From Treponema sp. (GTDB taxonomy: Bacteria > Spirochaetota > Spirochaetia > Treponematales > Treponemataceae), in NCBI GenBank assembly GCA_024402635.1, contig JAKSTJ010000004.1, positions 17,821 to 81,820 of the forward strand: a stretch of 64,000 bases of DNA, in the 5' to 3' direction. This document shows, piece by piece, positions 1 to 9,317 of the stretch. A program made the translations under genes and the position numbers. Each line of letters starts with the position of its first letter. Position 1 is the first letter of the stretch. Below the pieces are notes generated by a model that had not been told where the DNA came from, ran no database searches, and was given only the letters and a program-made list of their open reading frames with translations.

Positions 1-1
1 G

Positions 2-1690
2 ATGAATCAAATTCTTGATAATATGGATATTGAACGTGAAAGAGGAATTACAATCAAAAGTCAGGCTGTTACAATTCCATATCATGCAAAAGATGGTTGT
101 GATTATGAATTGAATTTCGTTGATACTCCAGGACATGTTGATTTTTCTTATGAAGTTTCAAGAGCAATTGCATCTTGTGAAGGAGCATTACTTTTAATTG
201 ATGCAACACAGGGTGTAGAAAGTCAGACAGTAAGTAATATGTATATGGCATTGGAACATGATTTAACAATGGTTCCTGTAATAAATAAAATTGATCTTGC
301 TTCTGCAGATGTTCCTTCCTGTAAATCTCAAATTGATAATGAATTAGGTTTAGATTCTAATGATGCAATGTGTGTTTCTGCAAAAACTGGTGAAGGAATT
401 GATGAATTACTTGAAGCTATTGTAACAAAATTTCCAGCTCCAAAAGGAAATCCAGATGGTAAACTTGCAGCATTAATTTTTGACTGTCATTATGATGTTT
501 ACCGTGGTGTTGTTGTACATGTTAGAGTAATGGAAGGTCGTCTCAAAACTGGTGATTTAATTAAAATGATGAGTACAAACTGTCAGTATAAAGTTGAACA
601 GTGTGGGATTTTTAAGATTAATTATGAAGAAACCGGGGTTTTAGAAGCAGGAGATGTAGGTTATATTATTTCTGGTCTTAAAACTGTAAGCGATGTAAAA
701 GTTGGTGATACAATTACTTCTGTTGCAGATGGTGTTGAAGAAGCCTTGCCTGGATTTAAAGAAGTAAAACCAGTTGTATATTCTTCAATTTATCCAATGG
801 ATTCTAATGATTATGAAGAATTAAAAGACAGCATGGAAAAACTTAAATTAAATGATGCAAGTTTGGTTTATGAAAAAGATAATTCTTTAGCATTAGGAAA
901 TGGTTTCCGTTGTGGTTTCTTAGGTTTACTGCATCTCGAAATTATTCAGGAAAGACTTGAAAGAGATTTTGACCAGGCTGTTATATTTACCGCTCCATCT
1001 GTTCGTTATTTACTTCATCTTTCAAATGGTGAAGATATGTATATTGATAATCCATCTGAATATCCACAAGGAAGAATAAAGGATGCTGATGAACCATATA
1101 TTAAAGCAACTGTAATGACTCCTGCCGAATATTTAGGGTCTATAATGGCTCTTTGTACAGAAAAACGTGGTATACAAGTAAATATGCAGTATCTTGATAC
1201 CAAACGTGTCGAATTAACTTATGAAATGCCATTATCAGAAGTTCTATTTGATTTCTATGACCGTTTAAAAAGTTACAGTCGTGGATATGCTTCTTTTGAT
1301 TATGAAGTTATCGGCTACCGTCCAACTGATCTTGTAAAAGTTGATATTCTTTTAAATGGAAAAATTGTTGATGCTTTGTCATTATTAACATACAAAGCAA
1401 ATGCTGTTGAAAGAGCAAGAAAAGTTTGTGAAAGATTAAAAGGGGAAATAAGCAGACAGCAGTTTAAGGTTGCTATTCAGGGTGCAATTGGTGGTCAGAT
1501 TATTGCCCGGGAAACTGTAAATCCTGTTAGAAAAGATGTTCTTGCTAAATGTTATGGTGGTGATATTACTCGTAAACGAAAACTTCTTGAAAAACAGAAA
1601 GAAGGTAAAAAACGAATGAAAATGATTGGTGATGTTGAACTTCCACAGAGTGCATTCCTTGCGGTTTTGAAAGAAAAGGAAGATAATTAA
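2..1690 (+). CDS. lepA: Elongation factor 4 (LepA), 5'-truncated by window edge
   Basis: Translational GTPase that back-translocates or remodels stalled ribosomes; cytoplasmic. About 562 residues are visible against roughly 600 in the family. The missing N-terminus would hold the P-loop, so the ATG at base 2 is internal and the gene begins outside the window. Seen in order: the switch I region (RERGITIKSQ), DTPGH near residues 41-45, NKID near 95, the EF-G-like domains, and the LepA-specific C-terminal tail containing AKCYGGDITRKRKLLEKQK, which distinguishes it from EF-G. Its TAA stop shares the palindrome TTAA (1687-1690) with the stop of the facing gene. A possible terminator lies just inside that facing gene (1764-1820). 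Confidence 0.96.
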   Translation: MNQILDNMDIERERGITIKSQAVTIPYHAKDGCDYELNFVDTPGHVDFSYEVSRAIASCEGALLLIDATQGVESQTVSNMYMALEHDLTMVPVINKIDLASADVPSCKSQIDNELGLDSNDAMCVSAKTGEGIDELLEAIVTKFPAPKGNPDGKLAALIFDCHYDVYRGVVVHVRVMEGRLKTGDLIKMMSTNCQYKVEQCGIFKINYEETGVLEAGDVGYIISGLKTVSDVKVGDTITSVADGVEEALPGFKEVKPVVYSSIYPMDSNDYEELKDSMEKLKLNDASLVYEKDNSLALGNGFRCGFLGLLHLEIIQERLERDFDQAVIFTAPSVRYLLHLSNGEDMYIDNPSEYPQGRIKDADEPYIKATVMTPAEYLGSIMALCTEKRGIQVNMQYLDTKRVELTYEMPLSEVLFDFYDRLKSYSRGYASFDYEVIGYRPTDLVKVDILLNGKIVDALSLLTYKANAVERARKVCERLKGEISRQQFKVAIQGAIGGQIIARETVNPVRKDVLAKCYGGDITRKRKLLEKQKEGKKRMKMIGDVELPQSAFLAVLKEKEDN

Positions 1691-3333
1691 TCATTTAGAA
1701 TTTTTAAGAAATAATCAATTTCAGTTCTGATTCTTTTTAAGAAAGATAAAGATTCTGAATAACAATAGCCGTCCGGGAAGTGTAAATATAAATACTCTCT
1801 TGGTTCGGCTATTTTTTTTATTTCTTCATTAATTTTATCTCCTGGAAGTATGATTGTTCCTGTTAAAATGTTTTTTAAGTAATTAAGTTGATTTCTTTCG
1901 TTTTCTAAATAATCATTTAATAATGAAATTGTTTTTTTAGAAAAATCTGATTTTATAATTTTGGAATTTTCATAATTTTTGTAAATAATTAACTCTTTTG
2001 ATAAATGTAAATCTATACCTGTTATTCCTAAATCAAATAAATTCTGTTCTCTTGAAAAAAAGGAAATAAAAAGGTTTGAATAATTTATCATGACTTTGTT
2101 TGAATAAAATATATTATTTTGTTTATCTTTGATTTTTATACTGTTAGAATTAAAGCTGGCAGAATAATTTTCAACAGGTCTGATTCTATTATTCTGAAGT
2201 AATCTTTCAGAATGAGCTAAAGTTCCTTTGGTATGAGTTATTCCTGCACTGTAAGAGAAATCCATTCCGCAAAAATAAACTGGAATATTTGTATCTTTAC
2301 GAAATTGTAATGCATAATAAACCGCTGTTAATCCTACTGAACCAAAAGGATTGTTTTTATGAGGAAGAAAAGATTCATTTTCTTTTTTATTTAAAAAATC
2401 ACTGTCTGTAAAAAGAGTTGTAAAATATGAAAGCCGAGATAAATCAATATTTTGATTTATTTCTGGTAAAGCTGATAATCCTGAAAATATCTGAAAATTG
2501 TATTTTAATGTGCCAATAAATGCTTTTGAAATAACAAATTGAGCTTCTTCAATAAAAACGCCGTCTGGAATTATATCGTGTTTCAATAAAGGTTGTAATG
2601 CTGTGTCTACACATAAAATATAATATTGATCTGGATATTTCTTTATAAAATTAATTCCATCTAAAAAACTTTCGCCAGCACCAAAAACAATAATTGGTTT
2701 ATTTATATTTGAAATAAAACTTGAAATAGGGCAGGTTTTTGAAAGAATTTTAAGATTAGTAAAATAATTTTTTGAAAAACGGCGGCCAAATTTTGTAAGT
2801 GTAATTCTGTTTGCCCAAAAACTCATTATAGAATTAGTACAAGCTTGTGAAAGTTGATTATAAATTCCTTTACAGAATTGAGTACCGGATGACATCTCCA
2901 ATGGAATTATTCTTCTGAAAGTTCCCGCCGATGGAAAAACTTTATTTTTATTTGTAATGTATTTTTTTTTGTGAAGAATTACAGGTAAATCAAATATTTC
3001 TTCTTCTGTAAGTTGAATAATTAAATCAGAGGAAATATTTAATTCAGGATGATTAATAATTGTTTCTTTAGAAAACTCTTTAAGATTTTTTTCTAATTCG
3101 ACTGTTATTATTAAGCAGTTTTCTTTAAGTTTTTCTAATAATTCTTTAATTCCGTAATTTAATACAGGACTGAAACATAAGAAAACTGTTCCTGGAAGAA
3201 TTTCTAAATTTTGAATGTAATTTTGAATTGCTTTTGCAGGATTATATTTTGAATAGAGAAACTTATTATTGTATGAAACAGAAAAGCCCTGTGACGTTTC
3301 AACGAGACAGGGCTTATTATTTGAAATATCCAA
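1687..3333 (-). CDS. MAF/DUF115 (MptE-like) family protein, probable flagellin-modifying glycosyltransferase
   Basis: A 548-residue protein with a central 6-hydroxymethylpterin pyrophosphokinase MptE-like (MAF_flag10, DUF115) domain. It shows the early motif IVFGAGESFLDG and, later, NPFGSVGLTAVYYAL followed by VYFCGMDFSYSAGITHTKG, the typical two halves of that fold. In other flagellate bacteria such proteins (motility accessory factors) transfer nonulosonic-acid-type sugars to flagellin. Applied here this is inference, since no sugar-synthesis genes are adjacent. The start is TTG, with AAGG nine bases upstream; no ATG lies near. It follows the chaperone gene by 13 nt and is last in the murE-ddl-ppiD-like operon. 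Its stop overlaps that of lepA. Confidence 0.75.
   Translation of the reverse strand: MDISNNKPCLVETSQGFSVSYNNKFLYSKYNPAKAIQNYIQNLEILPGTVFLCFSPVLNYGIKELLEKLKENCLIITVELEKNLKEFSKETIINHPELNISSDLIIQLTEEEIFDLPVILHKKKYITNKNKVFPSAGTFRRIIPLEMSSGTQFCKGIYNQLSQACTNSIMSFWANRITLTKFGRRFSKNYFTNLKILSKTCPISSFISNINKPIIVFGAGESFLDGINFIKKYPDQYYILCVDTALQPLLKHDIIPDGVFIEEAQFVISKAFIGTLKYNFQIFSGLSALPEINQNIDLSRLSYFTTLFTDSDFLNKKENESFLPHKNNPFGSVGLTAVYYALQFRKDTNIPVYFCGMDFSYSAGITHTKGTLAHSERLLQNNRIRPVENYSASFNSNSIKIKDKQNNIFYSNKVMINYSNLFISFFSREQNLFDLGITGIDLHLSKELIIYKNYENSKIIKSDFSKKTISLLNDYLENERNQLNYLKNILTGTIILPGDKINEEIKKIAEPREYLYLHFPDGYCYSESLSFLKRIRTEIDYFLKILND
1764..1820 (+). terminator. Possible lepA terminator embedded in the facing MAF-like gene
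   Basis: An 8-bp inverted repeat AATAGCCG (1764-1771) / CGGCTATT (1806-1813) is followed by a run of eight T on the plus strand. The loop is long (34 nt), so this is a weaker candidate than the others in the window. It lies within the antisense of the 3' part of the 1687-3333 gene. Confidence 0.35.
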
Positions 3334-3346
3334 AAGGTATAACCTT

Positions 3347-4822
3347 CTAGCGCATCATTTTATTAAAGTATGTATTAATAAAATCATTCTTGAGTTTTGA
3401 ATTCTTAAGAACTGTTGAATCAATTGAGTTTACATCAAGTGTTCCAACCTGAGATTTTACAATACCAATATCTTCTTCTTCGATTGTTACTTCTTCAGAA
3501 GTTGTATACTGAAGAACTACAACTGAATCTGTCATTACGATTGGATTTGAACATTCATTCATTTTCAAACTGAATGCATTTTTTAAGAATGATTCATTTG
3601 AAGAAGCTGATTTTAATACATCAGAAACAGAAGGATCTAATGAATCAGCAATTGCAACACTTCCGTAGTTTAATGGGAATGGAGCAATTGTTACTTTTGT
3701 AAGACCAAACTGTTCACATGCTGCATCAAAATCTGAATTTAATACAGCAGTTGTAAAATCTTTTGCTTTTGCAGAGAAGTAATCTTCAATAATAGTTGAT
3801 TCATAAGAATAAAGATAAGATGAAACTTTAGAAAGCATGTCAGCATCTGTAAAGTCTGGCTGAACGTTTTCGCTCTTTTTCTTGAAAATTGAATAACCAT
3901 TTGATGTTGGAATTACTTTTGTAATAGAACCAACTGAAAGATTTGTAATATCAGCAATATTTGCTTTATCTTCAAGAACAGCTTCTACCTGATACTGGAA
4001 ATCATTTGTAATATTTCCTTCTGTGTCAGAAAGTCTGTTATTAGAATATTCTGCAATTGCATCTTCAAAAGTTAATTCATTATTGTTGATTCTTGCAATA
4101 ACAGTATCTGCCTTTGCTGAATCGTCACAAGTAATTACGGATAAATTTAATTTTACAAATTTAGCAGCATTTTTTTCTGCATAGTTTAATTTTTCTTCTT
4201 CTGGATAAGATGATTTATCAAATGAAACCATATCAAATCCACGTTTTTCTTCATTGAAGTTAGCAAGGAATTTCTTTTCTGCTTCAGAAATCTTTAAGCC
4301 GTAAAGTGTTGTAACGCCAAATTTTTCTGATGATCCATAGAAATCTTCATCATAACTTGAAATCAAGAGATCCTGACGGATACTGTTTTTTAAATCCTGA
4401 ATAGATTTTGGATCTGCTTTATTATAAAGTTTAACTGAGAATTTTCCGTCTTCCTGGAACTGAGGAATTGTTTTTACAACTCTGTTTACGCTTGAATCTG
4501 AAACTACAAAACCTGCTGCATTTAATGCATCTTCTGCAATATACTGTTTTACAGTTTCTGTAAATGCTGAATTAAAAATCTGGTAATTATACTGATTTGG
4601 ATCCATTCCGTACATCTGATAATTTCTTGAAATTCTTTCGAGATTAGAGTTAAAAACTGAACCCTGTTCATAACTGATTTTTCTACCGTTGTATTCACCA
4701 AATGTTAAAATATCTCTTTCAGCCATTGAAGAACCTAAAGAAGATGGCAAAACAAATGCAATAAAACTGATTACAAGAACTACAAGTCCACCAAGTGAAG
4801 TGAAAAGTGTACCTTTTTTCAT
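3347..4822 (-). CDS. PpiD/SurA-like periplasmic folding factor with degenerate parvulin domain
   Basis: A 491-residue protein with one N-terminal membrane anchor (about residues 8-30) followed by a SurA_N/PpiD-type chaperone region. The central stretch (about 225-325) resembles a parvulin domain: INNNELTFEDAIAEYS, then SVGSITKVIPTSNGYSIFK. It lacks the glycine-rich GG.L core and the usual His residues, so prolyl isomerase activity is doubtful. It probably acts as a periplasmic chaperone for outer-membrane proteins or lipoproteins. RBS AAGGAAA lies just before the ATG. It sits 49 nt after ddl and 13 nt before the MAF-like gene, and is presumably cotranscribed with both. Confidence 0.8.
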   Translation of the reverse strand: MKKGTLFTSLGGLVVLVISFIAFVLPSSLGSSMAERDILTFGEYNGRKISYEQGSVFNSNLERISRNYQMYGMDPNQYNYQIFNSAFTETVKQYIAEDALNAAGFVVSDSSVNRVVKTIPQFQEDGKFSVKLYNKADPKSIQDLKNSIRQDLLISSYDEDFYGSSEKFGVTTLYGLKISEAEKKFLANFNEEKRGFDMVSFDKSSYPEEEKLNYAEKNAAKFVKLNLSVITCDDSAKADTVIARINNNELTFEDAIAEYSNNRLSDTEGNITNDFQYQVEAVLEDKANIADITNLSVGSITKVIPTSNGYSIFKKKSENVQPDFTDADMLSKVSSYLYSYESTIIEDYFSAKAKDFTTAVLNSDFDAACEQFGLTKVTIAPFPLNYGSVAIADSLDPSVSDVLKSASSNESFLKNAFSLKMNECSNPIVMTDSVVVLQYTTSEEVTIEEEDIGIVKSQVGTLDVNSIDSTVLKNSKLKNDFINTYFNKMMR

Positions 4823-4871
4823 ATTATTTTCCTTATTATATATATTTTAAATAGTAGAATATTTTACCATA

Positions 4872-6002
4872 TTATCTTGATGTCATCAAGTTATCTTTTG
4901 CCTTGAATCTAAGGACAGCTTCATCAATAAGAAGGTCTACAAGATCATTAAATCCAAGTCCAGCTGCTTCACACATTTTAGGAAACATGCTGATAGGTGT
5001 AAAACCTGGTAATGTGTTGATTTCATTTAAATATACGGCATTTGTATCTTTATCAATAAAGAAATCAACTCGTGAAAGACCTGTTGCATCAAGAGATTTA
5101 TATGCTGCACATGCAGTTTTTCTGATTTTTTCAATATCATTTTCAGAAAGATTTGCAGGAATTCTTAAAGTTGCACCATCTGGATCGTTATATTTAGCAT
5201 CAAAATCATAGAAAGTGTGAGTTGGAACAATTTCGCCAGGAAGATAGGCAACAACAGCTTCGTTATCTTTATCTGGAGCAAAAGTTACAGAATTTCCAGT
5301 TACAGAACATTCAACTTCTCTTGCATTAATAGATTTTTCAATCAAAACTTTATCATCCCACTGGAATGCTTCCATAAGGGCAAAACTTAATTCTTTTCTG
5401 TTTGTTGCTTTTGAGGCACCATTAGAAGAACCTGCACAACAAGGTTTTACAAACATTGGATATCCAAGTTCTTTTTCAGTGTCATCTAATACAGCATCAT
5501 AAATTGTTGAATCCAGCATTGTTGAACGTTTCATGCAAACATAAGGAACAACTGGAAGGCCAACACTTTGCCAGATCATCTTTGTTTTTTCTTTATCCAT
5601 TGTGATTGCAGAAGAAATATGAGTACATCCAACATAAGGAATATCAATCATTTCAAATAATCCCTGGATTGTACCATCTTCACCATAAGTTCCATGGAGG
5701 GCAGGGAAGATAACATCAATATCAATTGCTTTTCCGTCAGCTATTAATGCTTTATTTTTTGCACCAGGAATAACTGAAATAAGTTTTGAATCGTCTGTTA
5801 CAATCTGTAAAGGAGCTTTTGTATCTGCACAGATTCTATCATATTCAGATTTATCCTGAAGATACCATTTTCCGTCTTTTGTAATACCAATTAAAATAAT
5901 ATTGTATTTTTTAGTATCAATACCTCTAACAATTGATGCAGCTGAAATTAAACTGATTTCATGTTCTCCGGAACGACCACCATAAATAACTGCAATATTC
6001 AT
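4872..6002 (-). CDS. ddl: D-alanine--D-alanine ligase
   Basis: A 376-residue ATP-grasp enzyme joining two D-Ala for the peptidoglycan stem peptide; cytoplasmic. Seen: the N-terminal GGRSGEHEISLISA, then LHGTYGEDGTIQG, the ATP-grasp lysine region YPMFVKPCCAGSSNGASK, and C-terminal RVDFFID followed by LNEINTLPGFTPISMFPK, all diagnostic for Ddl. It lies 12 nt downstream of murE, so UDP-MurNAc-tripeptide synthesis and the dipeptide that completes the stem are made from one transcript. RBS GAGG lies 7 nt before the ATG. Confidence 0.97.
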   Translation of the reverse strand: MNIAVIYGGRSGEHEISLISAASIVRGIDTKKYNIILIGITKDGKWYLQDKSEYDRICADTKAPLQIVTDDSKLISVIPGAKNKALIADGKAIDIDVIFPALHGTYGEDGTIQGLFEMIDIPYVGCTHISSAITMDKEKTKMIWQSVGLPVVPYVCMKRSTMLDSTIYDAVLDDTEKELGYPMFVKPCCAGSSNGASKATNRKELSFALMEAFQWDDKVLIEKSINAREVECSVTGNSVTFAPDKDNEAVVAYLPGEIVPTHTFYDFDAKYNDPDGATLRIPANLSENDIEKIRKTACAAYKSLDATGLSRVDFFIDKDTNAVYLNEINTLPGFTPISMFPKMCEAAGLGFNDLVDLLIDEAVLRFKAKDNLMTSR

Positions 6003-6014
6003 TATATACCTCGA

Positions 6015-7769
6015 TTATTTAATTATTTCCTTTAATGCTTTTTTAGCCTCTGAAATTTCATCATAAGGCATTGTGTAATCTTTATAGATGATGCTGTTTT
6101 CATGTGATTTTCCCAAAAGTAAAACAATATCACCTTTTTTTGCCATTTTAAAAGTTTCTCTGATTGCCTGTGGACGATCATGGATAATAAAAAGATTTTC
6201 ATCCATAATTTTTCCTTCTTTTTCAGCACCAACTGCAATGTCTTTTAATAAAGTAACAGGATCTTCTCCTCGTGGATCTTCATCTGCAAGAATAACAACA
6301 TCACAGAATTTTGCAGCAATCTGTCCTTGTAAAGGTCTTTTTGTAAGATCTCTTTCGCCGCCACTTCCAAAAACAACAAACATTCGTCCAGAACAGCGTC
6401 TACGGATTGGTGGAAAGATTGTTTCAAAACTTGAAGGGGTATGAGCATAATCAATAATTAATTCAAAAGGCTGACCTTCATCAATTACTGTCATACGGCC
6501 CTTAATTGGAACCAATTCTGAAATTTTTGATGCAACTTCTTCAAAAGAAAGACCTGTTACACTGCTTACTGCAATAATTGATGCCATTAAATTGTAAGTA
6601 TTAAATGCTCCTGGTAAAGATGCTTTTACAGAGAAATGAGTTGTTTCTCGTGGTAATACAGGATCATAATTTTCAGAATAGATTGAATCTTTTCCATCTG
6701 CAGAAACATCAAAAGAAATTCCATATGTTGCAGATGCAATGTTTTTTCCTGTCATGTATCTTAAATTATCTGGAATTGGAGGAAGAGGAACTGCATTACT
6801 TCCATTTTCTGCTGCGGCTTTTCCTGCTTTTCCTTCTGTTGTAAATCCATAAACGTTATGTTTTGTAGAATTTATAAAATATTCAGCAGATGGATCTTCA
6901 AGATTAACAATACCAATAGAATTAATCTTTTTTTCTTTTCCATCAATTATTTTTATATGATTGTGTTTATCTAACGCTCTGAAAAGATTTGCTTTATCAT
7001 TTCTGTAGGTTTCAAAATTTTTGTGGAATTCCAGATGTTCCAGTGTAACGTTCATGAAAACACCACAATCGAAGAGAATATTTCCACATCTATTAAGTTT
7101 TTCTGATAAACCGTGAGAAGAAGATTCTACAACTGCATAAGTACAACCGTTTTCAAGCATTTCGTTTAAATGATGCTGGATAATTGGAGCTTCTGGGGTT
7201 GTCTGATGCTGAGGATTTGGAACAGCTTCTCCCCCAAAAGAATATTCAACGGTAGAAATAAAACCTGCTTTGTGTCCACAGGCTCTTAACAATTGCCAGA
7301 TAAAAGATACTGTAGAAGATTTTCCTTCCGTTCCTGTTACACCAATAACAATAAGTTTTTTTGAAGGTGAATCATAGAAAGTATCAGAAACTGGTGCCAT
7401 TGAAAAACGGGCATCTGGTACTTTAATTAAAACAGGTGCAAATTTTGGCTGTTCATCAGATACTGCATTATCCATTGTTCGTTTTACAATTTCTTTTGCA
7501 ATTTTTTCAGATAAATTCGAGTCTAAATTTCCTTGAAAAATAATAACGTTGGCACCTTTTGCAATAGCATCAGGAATAAAAACGTTTCCATCAATATGTG
7601 TTCCAGGAAGCGCAAAATAAAGAGAATCTTTGGTAACCTGGCGGGAATCAAAAACAAGATTTGACACAGGAATATTGTTTATTTCTGTTAAATCATTACG
7701 AATTGAACCATCAGCAGCAACTACAGTGTGTTCAAATGATGGTAAAAGATCAGAAAGTATTTTTGTCAT
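6015..7769 (-). CDS. murE: UDP-N-acetylmuramoyl-tripeptide synthetase (MurE)
   Basis: A Mur ligase adding the third (diamino) residue to UDP-MurNAc-L-Ala-D-Glu; cytoplasmic. It has 584 residues, longer than the usual ~490, with extra residues in the N-terminal and central regions. Seen: the ATP loop GVTGTEGKSSTVSF, substrate motif HQTTPEAP, YAHTPSSFE, and FGSGGERDLTKRP. The amino-acid-selecting motif is E-D-P-R (residues 497-500, bases 6270-6281) instead of the D-N-P-R typical of meso-DAP enzymes. This agrees with ornithine as the third residue in Treponema walls. No clear SD precedes the ATG; a TATAAT lies 7 nt upstream, suggesting a leaderless start. First gene of the envelope operon. Confidence 0.95.
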   Translation of the reverse strand: MTKILSDLLPSFEHTVVAADGSIRNDLTEINNIPVSNLVFDSRQVTKDSLYFALPGTHIDGNVFIPDAIAKGANVIIFQGNLDSNLSEKIAKEIVKRTMDNAVSDEQPKFAPVLIKVPDARFSMAPVSDTFYDSPSKKLIVIGVTGTEGKSSTVSFIWQLLRACGHKAGFISTVEYSFGGEAVPNPQHQTTPEAPIIQHHLNEMLENGCTYAVVESSSHGLSEKLNRCGNILFDCGVFMNVTLEHLEFHKNFETYRNDKANLFRALDKHNHIKIIDGKEKKINSIGIVNLEDPSAEYFINSTKHNVYGFTTEGKAGKAAAENGSNAVPLPPIPDNLRYMTGKNIASATYGISFDVSADGKDSIYSENYDPVLPRETTHFSVKASLPGAFNTYNLMASIIAVSSVTGLSFEEVASKISELVPIKGRMTVIDEGQPFELIIDYAHTPSSFETIFPPIRRRCSGRMFVVFGSGGERDLTKRPLQGQIAAKFCDVVILADEDPRGEDPVTLLKDIAVGAEKEGKIMDENLFIIHDRPQAIRETFKMAKKGDIVLLLGKSHENSIIYKDYTMPYDEISEAKKALKEIIK

Positions 7770-7776
7770 ACCTTAT

Positions 7777-7782
7777 ATTATA
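7777..7782 (-). promoter_or_regulatory. -10 hexamer of murE operon, leaderless arrangement
   Basis: TATAAT on the minus strand is separated by 7 nt from the murE ATG (7769). With normal -10 to +1 spacing transcription would begin at or next to the A of ATG. No convincing -35 was found; TTGATG lies too far upstream for normal spacing. Confidence 0.5.
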
Positions 7783-7865
7783 ATATTAATTCAATGTTTA
7801 GTCATCAAAATTATATTTATTATATATTGGTGAAGAATTTATATGTAATTTGGGAGCTTTGTAAT

Positions 7866-8795
7866 TTAATTTTCGTTTCTTAAAATCATTTCGTGATAAT
7901 TATCCCACCAGGCAAGTTCTTCTTCATTTGTTGCGGCTTCAGTTTCTTTAAATGTTTTGTCAATTTCATCAACTTTATCCTGAAGGGCAATTACTGCTTC
8001 TACAATGCAGGGTTCAAAGTGAGTATTTGATGATTGTCTGAAAGTTTCTAAAGCCTGAGAAATTGGCATTGGTGATTTATATAAACGCTGGCTTAATAAA
8101 GCATCAAGAACATCTGCGGCCGCCATAATTCTTGCAGAAAGAGGTATTTCGTTTCCTTTTAAGTGATAAGGATATCCTGTTCCATCCCATTTTTCATGAT
8201 GACATAAAGTCATTTCTTCGGCAATTTTGTTGAAATTTCCTTTATCTACCAAAGGTAAGAAATCTATAAGTTTGGCTCCTTCTTCTGGATGACAGCGCAT
8301 TAAATCGTATTCTTCTTCATTGAATCTTCCGTTTTTATTAAGAATTCCTTCTGGAATATGAATTTTTCCAATATCGTGAAGGAAAGCGGCAGCCTTCATA
8401 TTTTTTATTGTTTCATCAGTTAATTCGTCTGCGTAATATCCAAGTTCTCTAAGTTTTTTTGCAATTAATTCAACGTAGGTTTTTGTATGAATTACGTGGC
8501 GGCCTGTAAATAAATCATGACTTCCTAAAAGCTGGGCAACAAATTCCATAAGATAAAATTGATTTTCCTGTAATTCTTCAATTACTGTATCTCGTTCTGC
8601 AAGAGTTTTTTCTATGGATTTTTTATTTCTTGATTTTAATATTCTGTGAGCAATAAACTGGAGTGCTGTAATAAAATCCATGAATAAAGCTATATAGATT
8701 GAATAGCTTACTGGTAATGGCCAGATGTTATAAATTGAAAGAAAAATTAAAATGATTGATAGAATTAATACTGTTATTAAAATTGTTGTAAACAT
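7866..8795 (-). CDS. Membrane-anchored HD-GYP domain protein, probable cyclic-di-GMP phosphodiesterase
   Basis: A 309-residue protein. The first ~55 residues form two hydrophobic segments, and a coiled linker leads to an HD-GYP domain. The HD pair is at residues 140-141 within LHDIGKIHIPEGIL, followed by HPEEGAKL, HHEKWDGTGYP (GYP at 207-209), and AAADVLDALLSQRLYK. All metal-binding and GYP residues needed for hydrolysis of c-di-GMP are present. There is no periplasmic sensor or receiver domain, so its input signal is unclear. It is monocistronic, with murE downstream on the same strand after a 96-nt gap. The start lacks a strong SD. Confidence 0.9.
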   Translation of the reverse strand: MFTTILITVLILSIILIFLSIYNIWPLPVSYSIYIALFMDFITALQFIAHRILKSRNKKSIEKTLAERDTVIEELQENQFYLMEFVAQLLGSHDLFTGRHVIHTKTYVELIAKKLRELGYYADELTDETIKNMKAAAFLHDIGKIHIPEGILNKNGRFNEEEYDLMRCHPEEGAKLIDFLPLVDKGNFNKIAEEMTLCHHEKWDGTGYPYHLKGNEIPLSARIMAAADVLDALLSQRLYKSPMPISQALETFRQSSNTHFEPCIVEAVIALQDKVDEIDKTFKETEAATNEEELAWWDNYHEMILRNEN

Positions 8796-8905
8796 TGCGG
8801 AAAAAATAATATCACAACAAGGATTTTTTTTTCTATATTTAATTAAAAAAAATAAAAAATTTGTTATAATTATAAAAAATTTACAAAAACTTGCAGGAAA
8901 TTTAT

Positions 8906-9307
8906 ATGTTTGAAGTAAGAGTTGAAAGTGATTTTGCCGCTGCTCATTTTTTAAGAGATTATCATGGAAAGTGTGAAAATCTTCATGGACACAATTATAA
9001 AGTATATGCTCATGTTCGTGGTGAAGTTTTATCAGAAGGTGGAATGCTTCTTGATTTTACTCAGTTAAAAGCAGCTTTAAGAAAGGTTTGTAAAAAGTTA
9101 GATCATACCAACTTAAACGATCTGGAAGTTTTTGATCAGAATCCAAGTGCAGAACGAATTGCCATGTTTATTTATGATGGAATAATTGAAGAACTGAAGA
9201 TTGAAGGAATTGATATGACTTACAAGCCTGGAAGTTCGGATGCCTTTTTACTTGGCGTAGATGTTTTTGAAACCGATACTTCCAGAGCTCGTTATAGAAT
9301 CTGTTAA
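8906..9307 (+). CDS. queD: 6-carboxy-5,6,7,8-tetrahydropterin synthase (QueD)
   Basis: A 133-residue enzyme of the queuosine precursor pathway, converting 7,8-dihydroneopterin triphosphate to carboxytetrahydropterin; cytoplasmic, zinc dependent. Zinc and catalytic residues are visible: the His in AAAHF, Cys and two His in GKCENLHGHNY, then MLLDFTQLK, LDHTNLN and PSAERIA. The ATG at 8906 is chosen over an upstream in-frame TTG because AGGAAA (8895-8900) sits 5 nt before it. The 3' end faces the xylanase gene with a 10-nt gap. No other queuosine genes are nearby. Confidence 0.93.
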   Translation: MFEVRVESDFAAAHFLRDYHGKCENLHGHNYKVYAHVRGEVLSEGGMLLDFTQLKAALRKVCKKLDHTNLNDLEVFDQNPSAERIAMFIYDGIIEELKIEGIDMTYKPGSSDAFLLGVDVFETDTSRARYRIC

Positions 9308-9317
9308 TTTTTATAGT

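Noticed and set aside
8891..8905. TTG start for queD
   Set aside because: The SD lies between this TTG and the ATG at 8906, which also gives the family's normal N-terminus.
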